Source: Heliocidaris tuberculata (taxonomy: Eukaryota > Echinodermata > Echinoidea > Camarodonta > Echinometridae). Taken from it: a stretch of 64,000 nucleotides of DNA. The notes beneath the pieces were generated by a model. That model worked only from the letters and a program-made list of their open reading frames with translations. It ran no database searches and was not told where the DNA came from. Where the stretch lies: assembly GCA_025618425.1 (NCBI GenBank), contig CM046844.1, forward strand, positions 11,059,558-11,123,557, given 5' to 3'. The position numbers and the translations under genes are program-made. Below are positions 51,843-62,787 of the stretch, one piece after another (positions within the stretch are counted from its first letter, which is position 1; every line of letters starts with the position of its first letter).

Positions 51843-52021
51843 TGCCCTGGGCATTTCCCTTGTTTTTTTTTAACCAGCAGTGGGTAGGTTCATATTTCAA
51901 CGAACCTAATGATTTTTAACCATAATTTCTGAGAATGTATAATCAACCTTTCCCAATTGCTTTGAGACAGTTTCTTTCACAACTCAATCTGATGACCAGA
52001 ACTCAACTTTGTCTTTAAGTT

Positions 52022-52278
52022 ACGATTCTGCATATTACGATGCACACTCTTCACTTCGCTGGGGAGCATTCCAGCCAGCCGCCTGTTTTCAAACAAGCAC
52101 TTGTTAATCATACCACAATGACGTTCGCATCTTACCGGCTACCAAATTAACACCTGGCTGGAGACTGGAGAGGAGCAATGTAGATAAAATGCCTCGATCA
52201 AGGACGTCGGTGCCGTGCCATGCAGGGTTCGAACCCATTCCCAGTCAAGTGATTAAACCACTCGACTACGACACGTCT
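52022..52278 (-). mobile_element. tRNA-derived SINE, antisense, near full length
   Basis: The reverse strand reads GTGTCGTAGTCGAGTGG (A-box), then GGGTTCGAACCC (B-box), then GATCGAGGCATTTTATCTAC. The head equals copy 1 at 4791. Confidence 0.75.
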
Positions 52279-52369
52279 ACTGAAATAGTAGAGGATTTTA
52301 TCTCGTTAAATAAGAGGGCCTAACCCTTATCAACGCCCTTGATCCAGGCTCGCTGTTCATTATTCTTGA

Positions 52370-52790
52370 ATATAATTGCAGGTATACCATCTATATAAGA
52401 AGCTTAACATTCGATATTACATCCTAGAAATAATACTGAACAACCCGCAAAAAAGATAATCCGTCATAAAATGTATTTCCAGCAAAATTATTATAAATGG
52501 TTAAGGAATGAAAAAAAAAACATCCGCATCCATACGATGTGAAATCAAATTATAGGTATTTTTTTTTCTTAATTGAAAAAAACAAAATATTCTTGATTAT
52601 AATTGCAGGTATACCATCCATATACCTGGAGCGTAACATTTGATATTACATCCTAGAAATAATATTGATCAACCCGCAAAAAAGATAATCCGTCATAAAA
52701 TGTAATTTCCAGCAAAATTACTATAAATGGTTAAGGAATTCGAACACATAAGCATCCGCATGCATACGATGTGAAATGAAATTATATGTA
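52370..52790. repeat. Direct duplication of about 170 bp
   Basis: ATATAATTGCAGGTATACCATC begins at about 52369 and a near-identical run at about 52589; both continue through ACATCCTAGAAATAAT, CAACCCGCAAAAAAGATAAT and ATAAATGGTTAAGGAAT. The copies are separated by a short A/T-rich stretch (52508-52586). Confidence 0.8.
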
Positions 52791-53460
52791 GATATTGTTT
52801 AACACTCGATACTCTATAACACTCTAATATTAATTATACTGTAATATATGGCCATGCAGTCATGCAAATGGCCCATGATAAGGTTGTATATAAACTGACA
52901 TAGATTTTCGGATTCAAGAAAAAAATCATGATTCGGAATTGTTTGTTATTTTTTTCTCGGTTATTTACTACCAATATGGTTATAACATAATTTGGAAATT
53001 CCAAAAGATGCAGGGTTTTTCTATGTTCTTTCCATTCCCAGTAATCGTGCTGTTATAGTTGAAAGCGCTTTGTGAAACATCCCTACAAAACCGTCCAATC
53101 TTCCATGACTATGTTAGGATAAGTTCCAGTCTACATCGGCACCCCAGGAAAATCACTTGATAACCAAGAGATTCCATGAAACCCTCACTTCCACAGTTCC
53201 ATACCATTCTGCACTACCCAGTCACCCTGACAAAACTAACACCATACCAAAAATTGCCAAGGTTATTTCTATTTTTTATTTTATTCTATTTTATTATTTT
53301 CTTTCTTTCTTTTTGTGCTCGTTATACAGCCCCACCCTAATGATTACCCTTCCCCCTCCCCCACGACTTTTGGTAAAGAAAATATATTAACAGATAAACA
53401 AATTTTAGTACATTCTCTCTGAATTTATGACTCTAGACTATAACTTGTGTAATCAAACCT
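52791..53460. other. Intergenic, no gene seen
   Basis: AT-rich. The frame at 53157-53390 has no recognisable domain. An upstream non-coding or signal-peptide exon of the SLC10A gene could lie here or farther left, but none can be identified. Confidence 0.4.
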
Positions 53461-53470
53461 GAGACGACCA

Positions 53471-54457
53471 GGGGGTGTTTCACAAAGAGTTAAGTTGCAC
53501 TTAAAGTCGCACTTAAATTCCTAGTTGCGTGCTGTATATTACGCATCACCGCATTGGTCAGATCATGCTTAGGGCTGGCGTCCACTAGAGCGCCGACAAC
53601 ATTAGGAAGGGTTGCGGAAGCAAATTTTGTCATTTCGGCATTCGTTCCGCGTCAGACGCGGAAAAATTATGCAAATTATTGTTTTTCCTGAGACATTATT
53701 AAGAATGTCACCACATTGACTGCAGTCAGTCCTAGGAGCGTCCTAGGAATCATTCAGGGATGTCCCGAAATGCCGCGGAAAATGCTGATCGTGGCAGGAC
53801 AGTGCGGACACATCTAGGATCACACCAGGAGTGGTAAAATTACGGACAAGGACAATCCTGAAACATTCTGCGTGGCTTCCGCTTGCCTTCGCGAAGCTTC
53901 CGGCACCGCTGAAGCTTTCAGGAGCGTTTCCGGAGAATGCGGAAGTGTTAAAGAAAGGCAGGATGTCCTGACGATGTCCGGACGACAATGCGGACAAGTT
54001 GCCGAAGGTGTCAGGAAGTTCATTTCCGCGTCCAAATTTTGGTCGAGACCAAAATTTGGACGCGGAAATTTTGCTCTCTCCTGAAGGTGCGGAAACGCTG
54101 GGAAGTGTTCAGGAATGGTGAAGACAGTGAACGGAGCCTTTCAAGAATATGCGGAGAGCTTGCTGAATGAATGCGGAATGACTAATCTTGCATTCCGCGT
54201 CTTGTCCGCGCCCTAGTGGACGCCTAGTCTTAGGGGACGCGCGCTATTGGGAAGTCTATCAATGAGATTACGCGTTAGATACCAGATGCGCGTTGGCGCT
54301 TAATTATTGATTGTGAATTATTGTTTCTCCAATACCCTGGAAGGGGTGACATGGGAAATAAAATCATTGTCATTGTCATTGTCATTGTCATTGTCATTAA
54401 GCACATAGCTTAAGCATGTCTCTAAGTCCAACTTAACTCTTTGTGAACCCCCCCCCC
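53471..54457. mobile_element. Fold-back MITE whose right end meets the SLC10A acceptor
   Basis: CACAAAGAGTTAAGTTG at the left and CAACTTAACTCTTTGTG at the right are exact inverses, with G/C-rich tips. It is expanded by a nested element at 53577-54224 and a (CATTGT)n tail at 54363-54398. The right tip runs into the poly-C tract at 54448-54463 that precedes the AG of the first SLC10A exon found. Confidence 0.75.
53577..54224. mobile_element. 648-bp GC-richer element nested in the MITE
   Basis: GGCGTCCACTAGAGCGC and GCGCCCTAGTGGACGCC are inverted ends. At 54027-54067 a strong hairpin pairs CCGCGTCCAAATTTTGGTC with GACCAAAATTTGGACGCGG. The interior is rich in GCGGAA words, unlike the AT-rich surroundings. 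Frames through it are not proteins I recognise. Confidence 0.75.
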
Positions 54458-54465
54458 CCCCCCAG

Positions 54466-54777
54466 GTGTGTGCCGAAGAAGCGTATACCACGACTTTTCC
54501 CTCGACATCGACGATGGCGACAACGGCGATGATGACGACGGAAGCAATGATGTCGACGGCCATGAGAGCAACGACGGAACTTCTAGAGAGTGCTTCTGTG
54601 TCAAACTCGACCGGAAGTGACTGCGATCACCATGGAGACGGTCACGGAGGAGGAGGAGGAGGTCATAAGAATATCGAAGAGCTGAAGCTGGCTAATCAGT
54701 GCGTTCTGGGAATCACCCTGGGACTTACAATGGTCGCAATGGGAGCAGCCATTGATCTGCATGACTTCAAGATAGTG
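54466..54777 (+). CDS. SLC10A first coding exon found
   Basis: Open from the poly-C/AG border with no in-frame ATG until 54514. Ends QCVLGITLGLTMVAMGAAID then LHDFKIV, aligning to the first helix of ASBT. Donor gtaaga. Confidence 0.8.
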
Positions 54778-56366
54778 GTAAGATACCATTCTACATGTCG
54801 AAGGAAATGGTTGGGGGTATCAAGGAGGTAACAACCTGACACACCGATGATATCCCAAACGAGAAAAATTAGATTTTTTTCATTTTGTCAGTGTTGGGTC
54901 GGTTAAGCGGTGTATAACTGGGTGTTACTCTGCAGGCACAATCCCATGTCATTGTCAGTTGAGAAATAACATGTAAGCCTACATTTGCATGCATGGCGTA
55001 CTAGTTAAAGCGTTGATCAACTCAGTGACTCTACCCTGTGTTTTTCCGGTAAATTGGAATAGATGATATATTTTAAAGAAAGATGTAATGATATCAAAAT
55101 AGCACTGAATAATTCGGCGTTATTCGTTTTACCGAAGGCTGGTAATTCCGAAGTTTCATATTTTTCTGAAACACAAAATTGCCATTCATGATTCCAAAAA
55201 TAAAAGAGTTCATAATTCTCTGCATTTCTTTGCTTTTCTCCGAAGGTTCATAAATCCGAAGGTTCGTTTATATTATCCAAAGGTTCATAATTCCGAAAGT
55301 GAAATAGGTTTGTAATTCCGAAAATGAAACTGCGTTAGCATTTCCGAAAATGAAACTGCGTTAGCATTTCCGAAAATGAAACTGCGTTAGCATTTCCGAA
55401 AATGAAACTGCGTTAGCATTTCCGAAAATGAAACTACGTTAGCATTTCCGAAAATGGAAAGGGGTTCAAAATTCCGAAAATGAAATAGGGTTTATTATTT
55501 CGAAGGTCCGTACTTCCGAAAAATTGAGTTAGGGTTGAATTATATTTTCGGAATTCAAATTTGTTTTAAAAGAAGCAGAAAACTTGAAGAAACAGATCAA
55601 TGGAAGTTTGAGCACAATCTGACAATAAATAAGAAAGTTATGAATTTTTGAAGTTGTAATCTATCAAACACAAATTGGCGACCCTGTGACGTATCTTGCT
55701 CCGTACACAAAAATTCATAGATTTTCAATTTCTTTGTTTTTGATGACGGAATAGATTTATATCGTACATGTTTTGCGTAAAAGCATCAGTGAAATGATTG
55801 TATTGATTGACTGATTTTTATTTTCACATGCATCAAATACAAAATAACATATCAACAAAATAATAAAACATCGCATGGAAAGAGTTAGTCATAAGTCCAA
55901 GGCTTGAAACTAACGCCCCTCATGTATCTAGGATGCATGTATGATAAAATAATAAAAACCTTTTTCATCTTCAAGCAGCCTGGCATTCTGTTTCTTGAAA
56001 TGCACCAGTAATTCATTTACAAAAGAATTTGTAAGCACATAGATTGTCTGTTTCGTAAAACGCTGCCCCAAAGCAGAATGTCACATTTGTAATTACTATC
56101 ATTATCATTATTTTGATGAATGGCATTTGGTCACCTTAGATACGTCGCCCGATAGGAGTAGCAGTAGGTTTCATCTGTCAGGTAGTGCTGATGCCTTTGA
56201 TCGGATTCAGCATGGCAGTTGCTCTCGACCTTGAAGCACCATATGCTCTAGGAGCACTCATTGTGGCATCGTGCCCGGGCGGCACTACCTCCAATCTTTA
56301 TACCTTCTGGACAGATGGCGATATTTGTTTGAGGTAAACAATCGCTGTACTCTCCTCTGTCTCTGC

Positions 56367-56401
<35 letters not shown>

Positions 56402-56550
56402 CCCCTCTCTCTCTCTCTTTCTCTCCCTCTCTCTCTCTTTCTCTCCTTCTCTCTTTAATAGAATACTTTAAAATATTCATCATGAACATATTTATTTGAT
56501 CCCATCTCTCTTTCTCTCTCTCTCTTTTTCCCTATCTCTCCCCTCCTCTC

Positions 56551-56581
<31 letters not shown>

Positions 56582-56731
56582 ATCTCTGTTCTCCTCTTCA
56601 ACTCTCATCATGTTTTTCCGTTTACAGTCCCTCTCCTTTGCCTGTTTTCCTAACTTTTTGAAATTCTTTCTCCTCTTTTCTCTCTCTCTCTATCCATCTT
56701 CACTGTCTCTCTCAATTTTGACTTATTTCGA

Positions 56732-56762
<31 letters not shown>

Positions 56763-56865
56763 ACGAATCACTTATTTGTCATGTTTGTCTATATTTTTTA
56801 TAGCGGTTTTTTTTTTTCTCTCTCTCTCTTCTCTCTTACAAACTTGAACCGGTCCTTATCTTTTC

Positions 56866-56898
<33 letters not shown>

Positions 56899-56920
56899 TA
56901 TAATAATAATAATAATAATG

Positions 56921-56984
<64 letters not shown>

Positions 56985-59900
56985 TGATAATAACAGTTGA
57001 TATTATAGTCTTAATACTAATACAATATATTATTAATAATGCTGACAATATCGATGATAAAAAGGTAATAATGATATCAATGATGAAAATGAAAAATAAA
57101 CCGATTTTCATATAACGCTTCATAGTCATGCCATGAGGGTTGCCTTATCACAGAGCTATGTAGAATTTTTTTTGCCCCAAAATGGCGTTCGAATTCTTTC
57201 TGTTTAGAACACTCAGGTGCTCATCGGGATTGAATAAAATGTTACGTAATAGTGGCACCAAAATGGCGTTCAAATCATGGGTTGTCGTTACTCTTTCTAT
57301 ACTCATCATTGCCCAATATCGGAATCATTCCCTGCGGACGTATTCTTACCATAATGGTCATAGCGAGGGCATTTAAAAAAAAAATTTGACCGCAGTGGAT
57401 TTCAGAATAGATCCTATAACAGGTCCGCATTTGTCTTATGGGTACGGGTGGCAAATTTAGATGAATATCTTATCAAGCGTAGGACATTATCCAACGATTG
57501 TATCTCGATGCCGTACCTCAATATTGTTGTTGTCGTAGAGGTGTCTTAGTTGAGAGGTTTAAACACTTGAGTGGAGATGCAAATGTTGTGGGTTTGAGCC
57601 CCTCTGCGGTAATAATGTCCTTTGGCAAGACATTAATCTACATTTGCCACTCTCCACCCAGGTGTTAAATGGATATATGGTCAGGATGGTAGGAAGGAAT
57701 TCCTTGAATGCTGTGAGCACCGGTAGCCTATAGCTATATCCGGGGTAATATTGCGACTTTCTGCCTTTATCACCTTGATTGGTAGATACAAGCGTTTTAC
57801 TAAAATATGGCTAGTATAAAAGTATTCAATACCATTATTATCATTATCATCATTATTATTGTTATCAATCTGTCGTCACATCTTAACAGTGTGATCATGA
57901 CCACGATCTCGACCGTTGTCGCTATGGGATCGATGCCACTCAACCTCTATATCTACAGCCGACGATGGGTCAGCGGGGGGAACGTCATTCCTTACAAGGA
58001 CATCGTCATCACTCTCATCACCATCATCGGGCCCGTGGGTCTCGGAATGCTGCTCCGATGGAAATCGAAGAAGTGGGCAACTAAGATCGGCAAGGTAAGC
58101 TGAGTCTGAAACTATATTTGTCTCTCTATCTTTCAATTTCCCTTACACTCAGTTTTTTTTTTCCTCTCTCTCTCTCTCTTTCTCTCTCTTTACCCAGCTC
58201 TGTCCATCATTTCCCCCTCTCTATCTCCTATTTTACATCTCCGCGTCCTTTTTTCCCTCCTCTCTCATGTCTCTCTTTCTCTTTCTTCCTCTCGCTCCCT
58301 CTATCTCTCTCTCTCCTCTTTCTTGCTCCTCTGTCCAGATCTCGCCCTCGTGTTCCATTTCTTTCTCCTTATTTCTCTACCCCATCTTGCCTTCTCTGTC
58401 TCCCCTCTTCCATCTCTCTCTTTCTCTCTTTCTCTCTCTCTCTTCTCTCTTCTCTCTTTCTCTCTTTCTCTCTCTCTCTTTCTCTCTCTCTCTTCTCTCT
58501 TTCTCTCTTTCTCTCTTTCTCTCTTTCTCTCTTTCTCTCTATCTCTCCCAATCCCTCGCGTAGTTTTCATATATTCACTTATAATTTGCTCTCTAATCAT
58601 AAAGTATCTTATCTTTCCACCTCCCAAGTTTAATTTAATTTTAGGATAAAGCAATCTGAACAAAACTATATACCACTCTCTATACCATATATACATTAAC
58701 CCTTTCGAGACAATTGACCACATTTTGTGGTTTGGCTCAATAACTTTTGATTCAGAGCTCTAAATAATATACCAGATGCATGAGTAGAAAGAGCAAAAAA
58801 TTCTGCACTCATTATGTCCATTTCTGTTGCATGACCAGATTGCGTTTGATGCCAGGAATTTTAAAAACGAGAATAAGCTTTGAAATCCTTAAATTGGCAA
58901 CGCATTGAGAGGTTCAAAATCATTGTTTTTTATCAAAATTGGCAATTTTTTTAACTTTTCAACAAAATTCCTGACCATGTATATTTTTTTCAAAGACATT
59001 ACACATTATCAGAACCATGTAGCATTAAAAGAAAAATATTATTGTTGCCAATTTGAAGAACAAAATGTGATCAATTTAACCCTTAATTAATTCCTGTCCT
59101 GAAAGGGTTAAACAAATAGATGTTCGCAGTTGTTATTGAACACCATGGTATTCATGGTATTGGCTGTAGTTTTGACGAAAACATCATACAGTGTATATAT
59201 ACTTTAAAAAAGTGAAACAATTTGTACATTATTTTGGGCTTGTACGGTCAAAACGTGTCTCTTGAAAGTTATTATACGTAGCATCTAACATTAGATTAAT
59301 GGCCATTTGTGTTAATCACTGAAAACTTTCCAACCTGCCTCTTCCAGCCTTTCGGCGCTCTTGGGATGCTGGGTATCATCGTCAGTATCTTCATCACGAG
59401 TTACATCAACCCTAAGATCTGGACCGCCTCCTGGAAACTCTACCTTGCCAGCATCGCTCACCTCTGGATCGGATGGAGTCTCGGATACGCCATCGCGCGT
59501 GTGCTTCGCCAGCCACACCGACAGAGCCGAACCATCGCCTTCGAGACCGGCGCCCAGCATGTCGGCCTCGCCCTCGCTCTCATCGCCTTCTCCTACAAAA
59601 AGGATATCGGGATGTTCCTTCAGATCATCATCTACCCGATGCTCTTTGGACCCTTCAGCATCATCAGCTTCAGTGCTTGGGTCGGGTTGTACAAGATTTA
59701 CAGGTGAGAGTTTGCCGAATGACAATAATGATTCACAGAAGAAAAAAAAAGTTGTATTATCAATTATCAATTGTATAATAAATGAAAGAATTGCACTTAA
59801 AATATTTGCAATATTCAGTAGATAAGATTGTAAATATGGCAAATAATAATAATATCCCAGGCATTGCATTATGCATAGATTTAGAAAAAGCATTTGACAG

Positions 59901-62071
59901 AGAAGAATGGAAATTTTTGTATACAGTGTTACGTAAGTTTGGTTTTGATGAATGTTTTGTCCGTTGGGTTCAGCTGTTATACATGTTATGTACGAATATT
60001 GAAGGGTGCGTCATTAATAATGGATTTTCCTCAAACCCTTTTCAGATACAGCGAGGTGTTAGGCAAGGCTGCCCCCTTTCTTCCTATTTATTTCTGTTAG
60101 TTGTAGAAATTCTTGGTATAATACGTCAACATAAGAATATTAAAGGAATACAAATTGAAAATACTGAATTAAAGTTAAGTCAATACGCAGACGATACTGC
60201 GATATTTCTTCACCCGACTGAATCAAACTTGAAGCTTTGTTTAAAAGTTTTAAACGATTTTAATTCTATGTCAGGATTAAAACTTAACATTGACAAATGC
60301 AATGTTATTAAACTTGGAAATTTTGAAGGTCTTCTTTGCCGTGACATCCCTTTTTCCTGGCCCACTGATACTATTATGTATCTAGGTATAAAAATTCCTC
60401 TCGATAACTATAATAATTACTTCGAGCTCAATTACAAACCGAAATTAGAAGAAATAAAGACGTATTTGGAGCCTTAGAAATCTCACTTTGTACGGTAAAA
60501 TTGTAATCATTAAGACTTTGATTATCCCTAAATTTATATACGCTTTTGGTATAATACCCGATCCACCAAATTCCTTTTTTATTGAATTACAGCAAGTCTT
60601 ATTTCACTTCCTTTGGACTAATAAACCAGACAGGATTAAGAGACCGCTACTTTACATTGATTATCAAGAAGGCGACCTCAAAATGCCGAACGTGTTGTAT
60701 TTTAATTATGCGATAAAATAGCGTGGGTGAAGCGCTATTTAGATACGGATAACAATGGGAAATGGAAATATTTTTTAAAATTATTACTTCGTAAGTTAGG
60801 TGATGAATTTTTGTTTCATTGTAATATACAATCTATTAATTTAAATACCAGTGATTTTGACAATGTATTCTGGATAGATGTTCTAGAAGCATGGACGTTT
60901 TATAAATACTACAATCCGCTGAAGTTTAAAGATATACTTTTTCAAACTCTGTGGTTGAACTCGCATATAAAAGTTGATAAAAAAGTAATCTTATACAGGA
61001 ATTGGTTTCAATCTGGTATGCGATATCTCAAAGACATTTTAAATGCTGATTGCTCATTCATGTCATATGAACAAATATGATGTAAGTTTGGAAATGAATC
61101 ATTTCTATATGTTATTTTTCTCTGCTACATGCTATACCATCGGAATAGAAGAAGGTAATAAAAAACGTCCATATAACCGATCATGTTGATCAACCAATAG
61201 ATGAACGATTAAGTTGTTTTTTAAAAAGTAGAAAGGTCACAAAATTATGTTACAATGCATTTTTGGAAAATAATAATATTATGTCCCTTTCAGATACAAA
61301 CCAGCAATCTAAATGGCAAGCTGATCTAAGTGCAAGTTTAACACAATCACATATTTGGAAATCTCGTTTCCCACTTCTATACAAGTCGTCTATTGACAAT
61401 AGACTACGGAACTTTAAATTTAAATTTATTTATAGAAGAATATCAACGCAAGACTTCTTGTTTAAAGTTGGAATAAAAGGTACACCTATCTGTAATTTCT
61501 GTGAAACCCACATCCAAAGTATCGTTCATCTATTTCTAAGATTTGAATATGCAGTTGTTTTTGGGAATGATGTAAATGACTGGTTGCAGTCCAGAAATAT
61601 AAGAAATAAAAGATTTAGTGATACTGAAATTTGTTTTGGGGTTATAACCCTCAATAACTTTTATTTCGTTAAAACAATCGTGTTATTTGCGAAATATTTT
61701 ATATATTCATGCAAATATAAGAATATAAAACCTACATTTACACACTTGAAACTTGGTTTAGATCAAATTGAAAAACGTAATTTGATGAATATACATAGAA
61801 AAAAATGGAACGTTTTGTGTCAAGAACATTAATGAAACTGATATAATACATGTATGTGAATAAGTGTCTGGAATGTATGTTACTCTCAAATCGTATTTCT
61901 TTGTTAATGCATGTGCTACTTATGTATTGAATGAGTTGAGAAAATCTTGAAAAAGAGCAAAGAAAGATTTGAAGAAATTATCTTTCCATATCTATTGGAT
62001 TTTTTGATTAATGCGTATTCAGAGGATTCAAATTTGGATATACAGGCATTGGTGCTTTAAATGATCATGAC

Positions 62072-62112
<41 letters not shown>

Positions 62113-62787
62113 TAATAACAATGATGACAATATTAATAACAACAACATTAATAATATTAATAATAATGAAAGAAAGTATTTCTTTCTTTCTTTTTGATAA
62201 GTCCTTTTGGAGTTTTAAAGTTGGGTTAAAGTTGAGTTCTTGTCATGCGAATAAATTGTGAATTGTCTCAAAGCAATTGGGAAAGTTTGTTCATGTCTAC
62301 ATCAAAATTGATGCATACTGTCAGGTTTTGGAATCATCAAAATGACAAGAAATTGACCCAATCTCACTGAAACCGCATGCACTGCACACATAAATGGATA
62401 TATGGGACTGCACATTTTGGCATGAACAGAATGTTCGGCCCGAACACCTTAGATATTTCTCGTCATATTTCGAATATGAGGGTATTTGAAGAGCAATCCT
62501 TTTCAGGGGACACTAATTTTCTACTATGATGTTCTTCCAAACTGATATAAAAGGAATGATAAAGCTCACAAATTATTGTTCACGTTTCGCAGAACTTAAC
62601 CTTCTCTTTAACGAACATTTTCTGATAATTCCTCCACAGACATTACAGACCAGAGGAGCCGCAGCCGGAAGGCGAAAAGGCAGTAGGACTGGAAGAGAAG
62701 GGAGAAAAAGAGCAATCACAAAAGATGATGAATGAAGTCGATATCGAGAAAGGAGGAGAGAAGAAGGAGAATATTAAGGACCCGTGA
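54466..62787 (+). CDS. SLC10-family sodium/bile-acid cotransporter (5 coding exons found)
   Basis: A plasma-membrane symporter of the NTCP/ASBT family that couples Na+ to uptake of bile acids, steroid conjugates or related organic anions. Exons: 54466-54777, 56140-56333, 57890-58094, 59348-59703, 62640-62787, all with AG/GT borders and matching phases (0, 2, 0, 2). From the first in-frame ATG at 54514 the protein is 388 residues (vertebrate ASBT about 348). Exon 1 gives a Ser/Thr-rich extracellular N-terminus with an Asn-Ser-Thr site and a His/Gly stretch, then the first helix. Exon 2 holds CPGGTTSNLYTFWTDGD and exon 4 AFETGAQH, whose Glu287 and Gln291 match sodium-site residues of the family. 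The tail is charged (Glu/Lys). An acceptor-like AG sits directly before 54466, so an upstream exon may supply another start. Which SLC10 member it is cannot be decided here. Confidence 0.9.
55130..55555. repeat. TTCCGAAAATGAAA repeat with five 26-bp tandem units
   Basis: Units of 26 bp starting AAAATGAAACTGCGTTAGC repeat at 55321, 55347, 55373, 55399 and 55425, nearly identical. The flanks carry GGTTCATAATTCCGAAAG words as at 38925. In SLC10A intron 1. Confidence 0.9.
55556..55802. mobile_element. Family T fold-back element, truncated copy 3
   Basis: TAAGAAAGTTATGAATTTTT and CACAAATTGGCGACCCTGTG match the left arms of the copies at 17135 and 17733; the right arm is missing. Confidence 0.65.
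55803..56050 (-). mobile_element. Probable antisense LINE 3' fragment
   Basis: It begins TTGATTGACTGATTTTTATT, which reversed gives AATAAAAATCAGTCAATCAA, a retroelement-style tail. It replaces the right arm of the truncated family T element. Confidence 0.4.
56140..56333 (+). CDS. SLC10A exon 2 (family signature CPGGTTSN)
   Basis: Encodes RRPIGVAVGFICQVVLMPL, ALDLEAPYALGALIVASCPG and the rest of the signature. Human ASBT has KRPWGICVGFLCQFGIMPL and CCPGGTASN. Confidence 0.95.
56370..56610. repeat. CT microsatellites in SLC10A intron 2
   Basis: Two blocks of CTCTCT with TTTCTC interruptions, followed by T-runs near 56739-56762 and 56808. Confidence 0.95.
56867..56992. repeat. (AAT)n microsatellite
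   Basis: About 125 bp of AAT repeats, interrupted at 56898 and 56920. Confidence 0.95.
57537..57755 (+). mobile_element. tRNA-derived SINE, sense, in SLC10A intron 2
   Basis: The head GAGGTGTCTTAGTTGAGAGG is followed by a B-box GGGTTTGAGCCCC, GTCCTTTGGCAAGACATTAA and GAATTCCTTGAATGC. Same family as the copies at 20254 and 25930. Confidence 0.75.
57890..58094 (+). CDS. SLC10A exon 3
   Basis: Encodes VIMTTISTVVAMGSMPLNLY and WVSGGNVIPYKDI, then a helix ending LLRWKSKKWATKIGK; human SMTTCSTLLALGMMPLCL and IVIPYDNI align. Acceptor ttaacag, donor gtaagc. Confidence 0.95.
58155..58555. repeat. 400-bp CT-rich tract in SLC10A intron 3
   Basis: TCTCTC and TTTCTC repeats dominate. Long Ser/Leu-rich and Arg/Glu-rich frames here are artefacts. 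Confidence 0.95.
58700..59107. mobile_element. 408-bp piggyBac-like MITE, copy 2 (reverse of copy 1)
   Basis: TTAA at 58696-58699 and 59108-59111; ends CCCTTTCGAGACAA and CCTGTCCTGAAAGGG. The interior (TTGGCAACGCATTGAGAGG, GATGCCAGGAATTTTAAAA) is the reverse complement of 42035-42443. Confidence 0.85.
59348..59703 (+). CDS. SLC10A exon 4 (helices and sodium-site residues)
   Basis: Encodes PFGALGMLGIIVSIFITSY, WIGWSLGYAIARVL, RTIAFETGAQHVGLALALIA and a last helix ending VGLYKIYR. The codon use is notably GC-rich at third positions compared with the introns. Confidence 0.95.
59782..61835 (+). pseudogene. 5'-truncated LINE with reverse transcriptase, in SLC10A intron 4
   Basis: The reverse transcriptase domain is clear: NNIPGIALCIDLEKAFD, VRQGCPLSSYLFLLVVEIL, SQYADDTAIFLHP and SGLKLNIDKCNVIKLG, followed by LTLYGKIVIIKTLIIPKFIY, FHFLWTNKPDRIKRPLLY and a C-terminal Cys-rich CNFCETHIQSIVHLF motif. 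The style matches L1/Tx1-like non-LTR elements. No endonuclease domain is upstream, so the copy is 5'-truncated. Frame breaks at about 60475, 60720 and 61080 inactivate it. It lies in the sense direction of the host gene between exons 4 and 5. Confidence 0.85.
61836..62115 (+). mobile_element. 3' part of the LINE ending in an (AAT)n tract
   Basis: AT-rich sequence after the LINE stop codon runs into AATAATAAT at 62071-62106. The microsatellite probably marks the element's tail. Confidence 0.5.
62203..62618 (-). mobile_element. Repeat family R, copy 5
   Basis: TTTAAAGTTGGGTTAAAGTT at the left and AACTTAACCTTCTCTTTAA at the right are inverted; GAATATGAGGGTATTTGAAG and GGGACTGCACATTTTGGC match the other R copies. 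Its right end lies about 20 bp before the last SLC10A exon. Confidence 0.7.
62640..62787 (+). CDS. SLC10A last exon (charged cytosolic tail)
   Basis: Phase 2 from exon 4 joins to give RHYRPEEPQPEGEKAVGLEE, a Lys/Glu-rich tail, and the stop at 62785. Acceptor ctccacag. Tails of SLC10 proteins are typically short and charged, so the frame choice is credible although the sequence is not conserved. Confidence 0.8.

Larger units (their letters stand above)
50141..51937. mobile_element. Tc1/mariner-like MITE, copy 2, expanded by two nested insertions
   Basis: Left CACTCTCAGAAAAGTTTTTA and right TTTCTGAGAATG with TA on each side, the same family as 13131-13290. The inner arms are displaced to 50622-50685 and 51870-51937 by inserted DNA. 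Confidence 0.75.
49851..52020 (+). mobile_element. Repeat family R, copy 4, host of nested insertions
   Basis: The left part 49851-50138 (AAAGGGAAGGTTGAATTCTG, GTCCCCTGAAAAGGACTGC) and the right part 51938-52020 (AATCAACCTTTCCCAATT, GAACTCAACTTTGTCTTTAA) match copy 3. The 1.8 kb between is a Tc1/mariner-like MITE with two further insertions. Confidence 0.75.

Noticed and set aside
58118..58723. 171-aa and 140-aa open frames
   Set aside because: They are translations of a CT microsatellite inside SLC10A intron 3.
59312..59893. 193-aa minus-strand frame
   Set aside because: It is the shadow of SLC10A exon 4, whose plus-strand frame has clear family motifs and splice sites.
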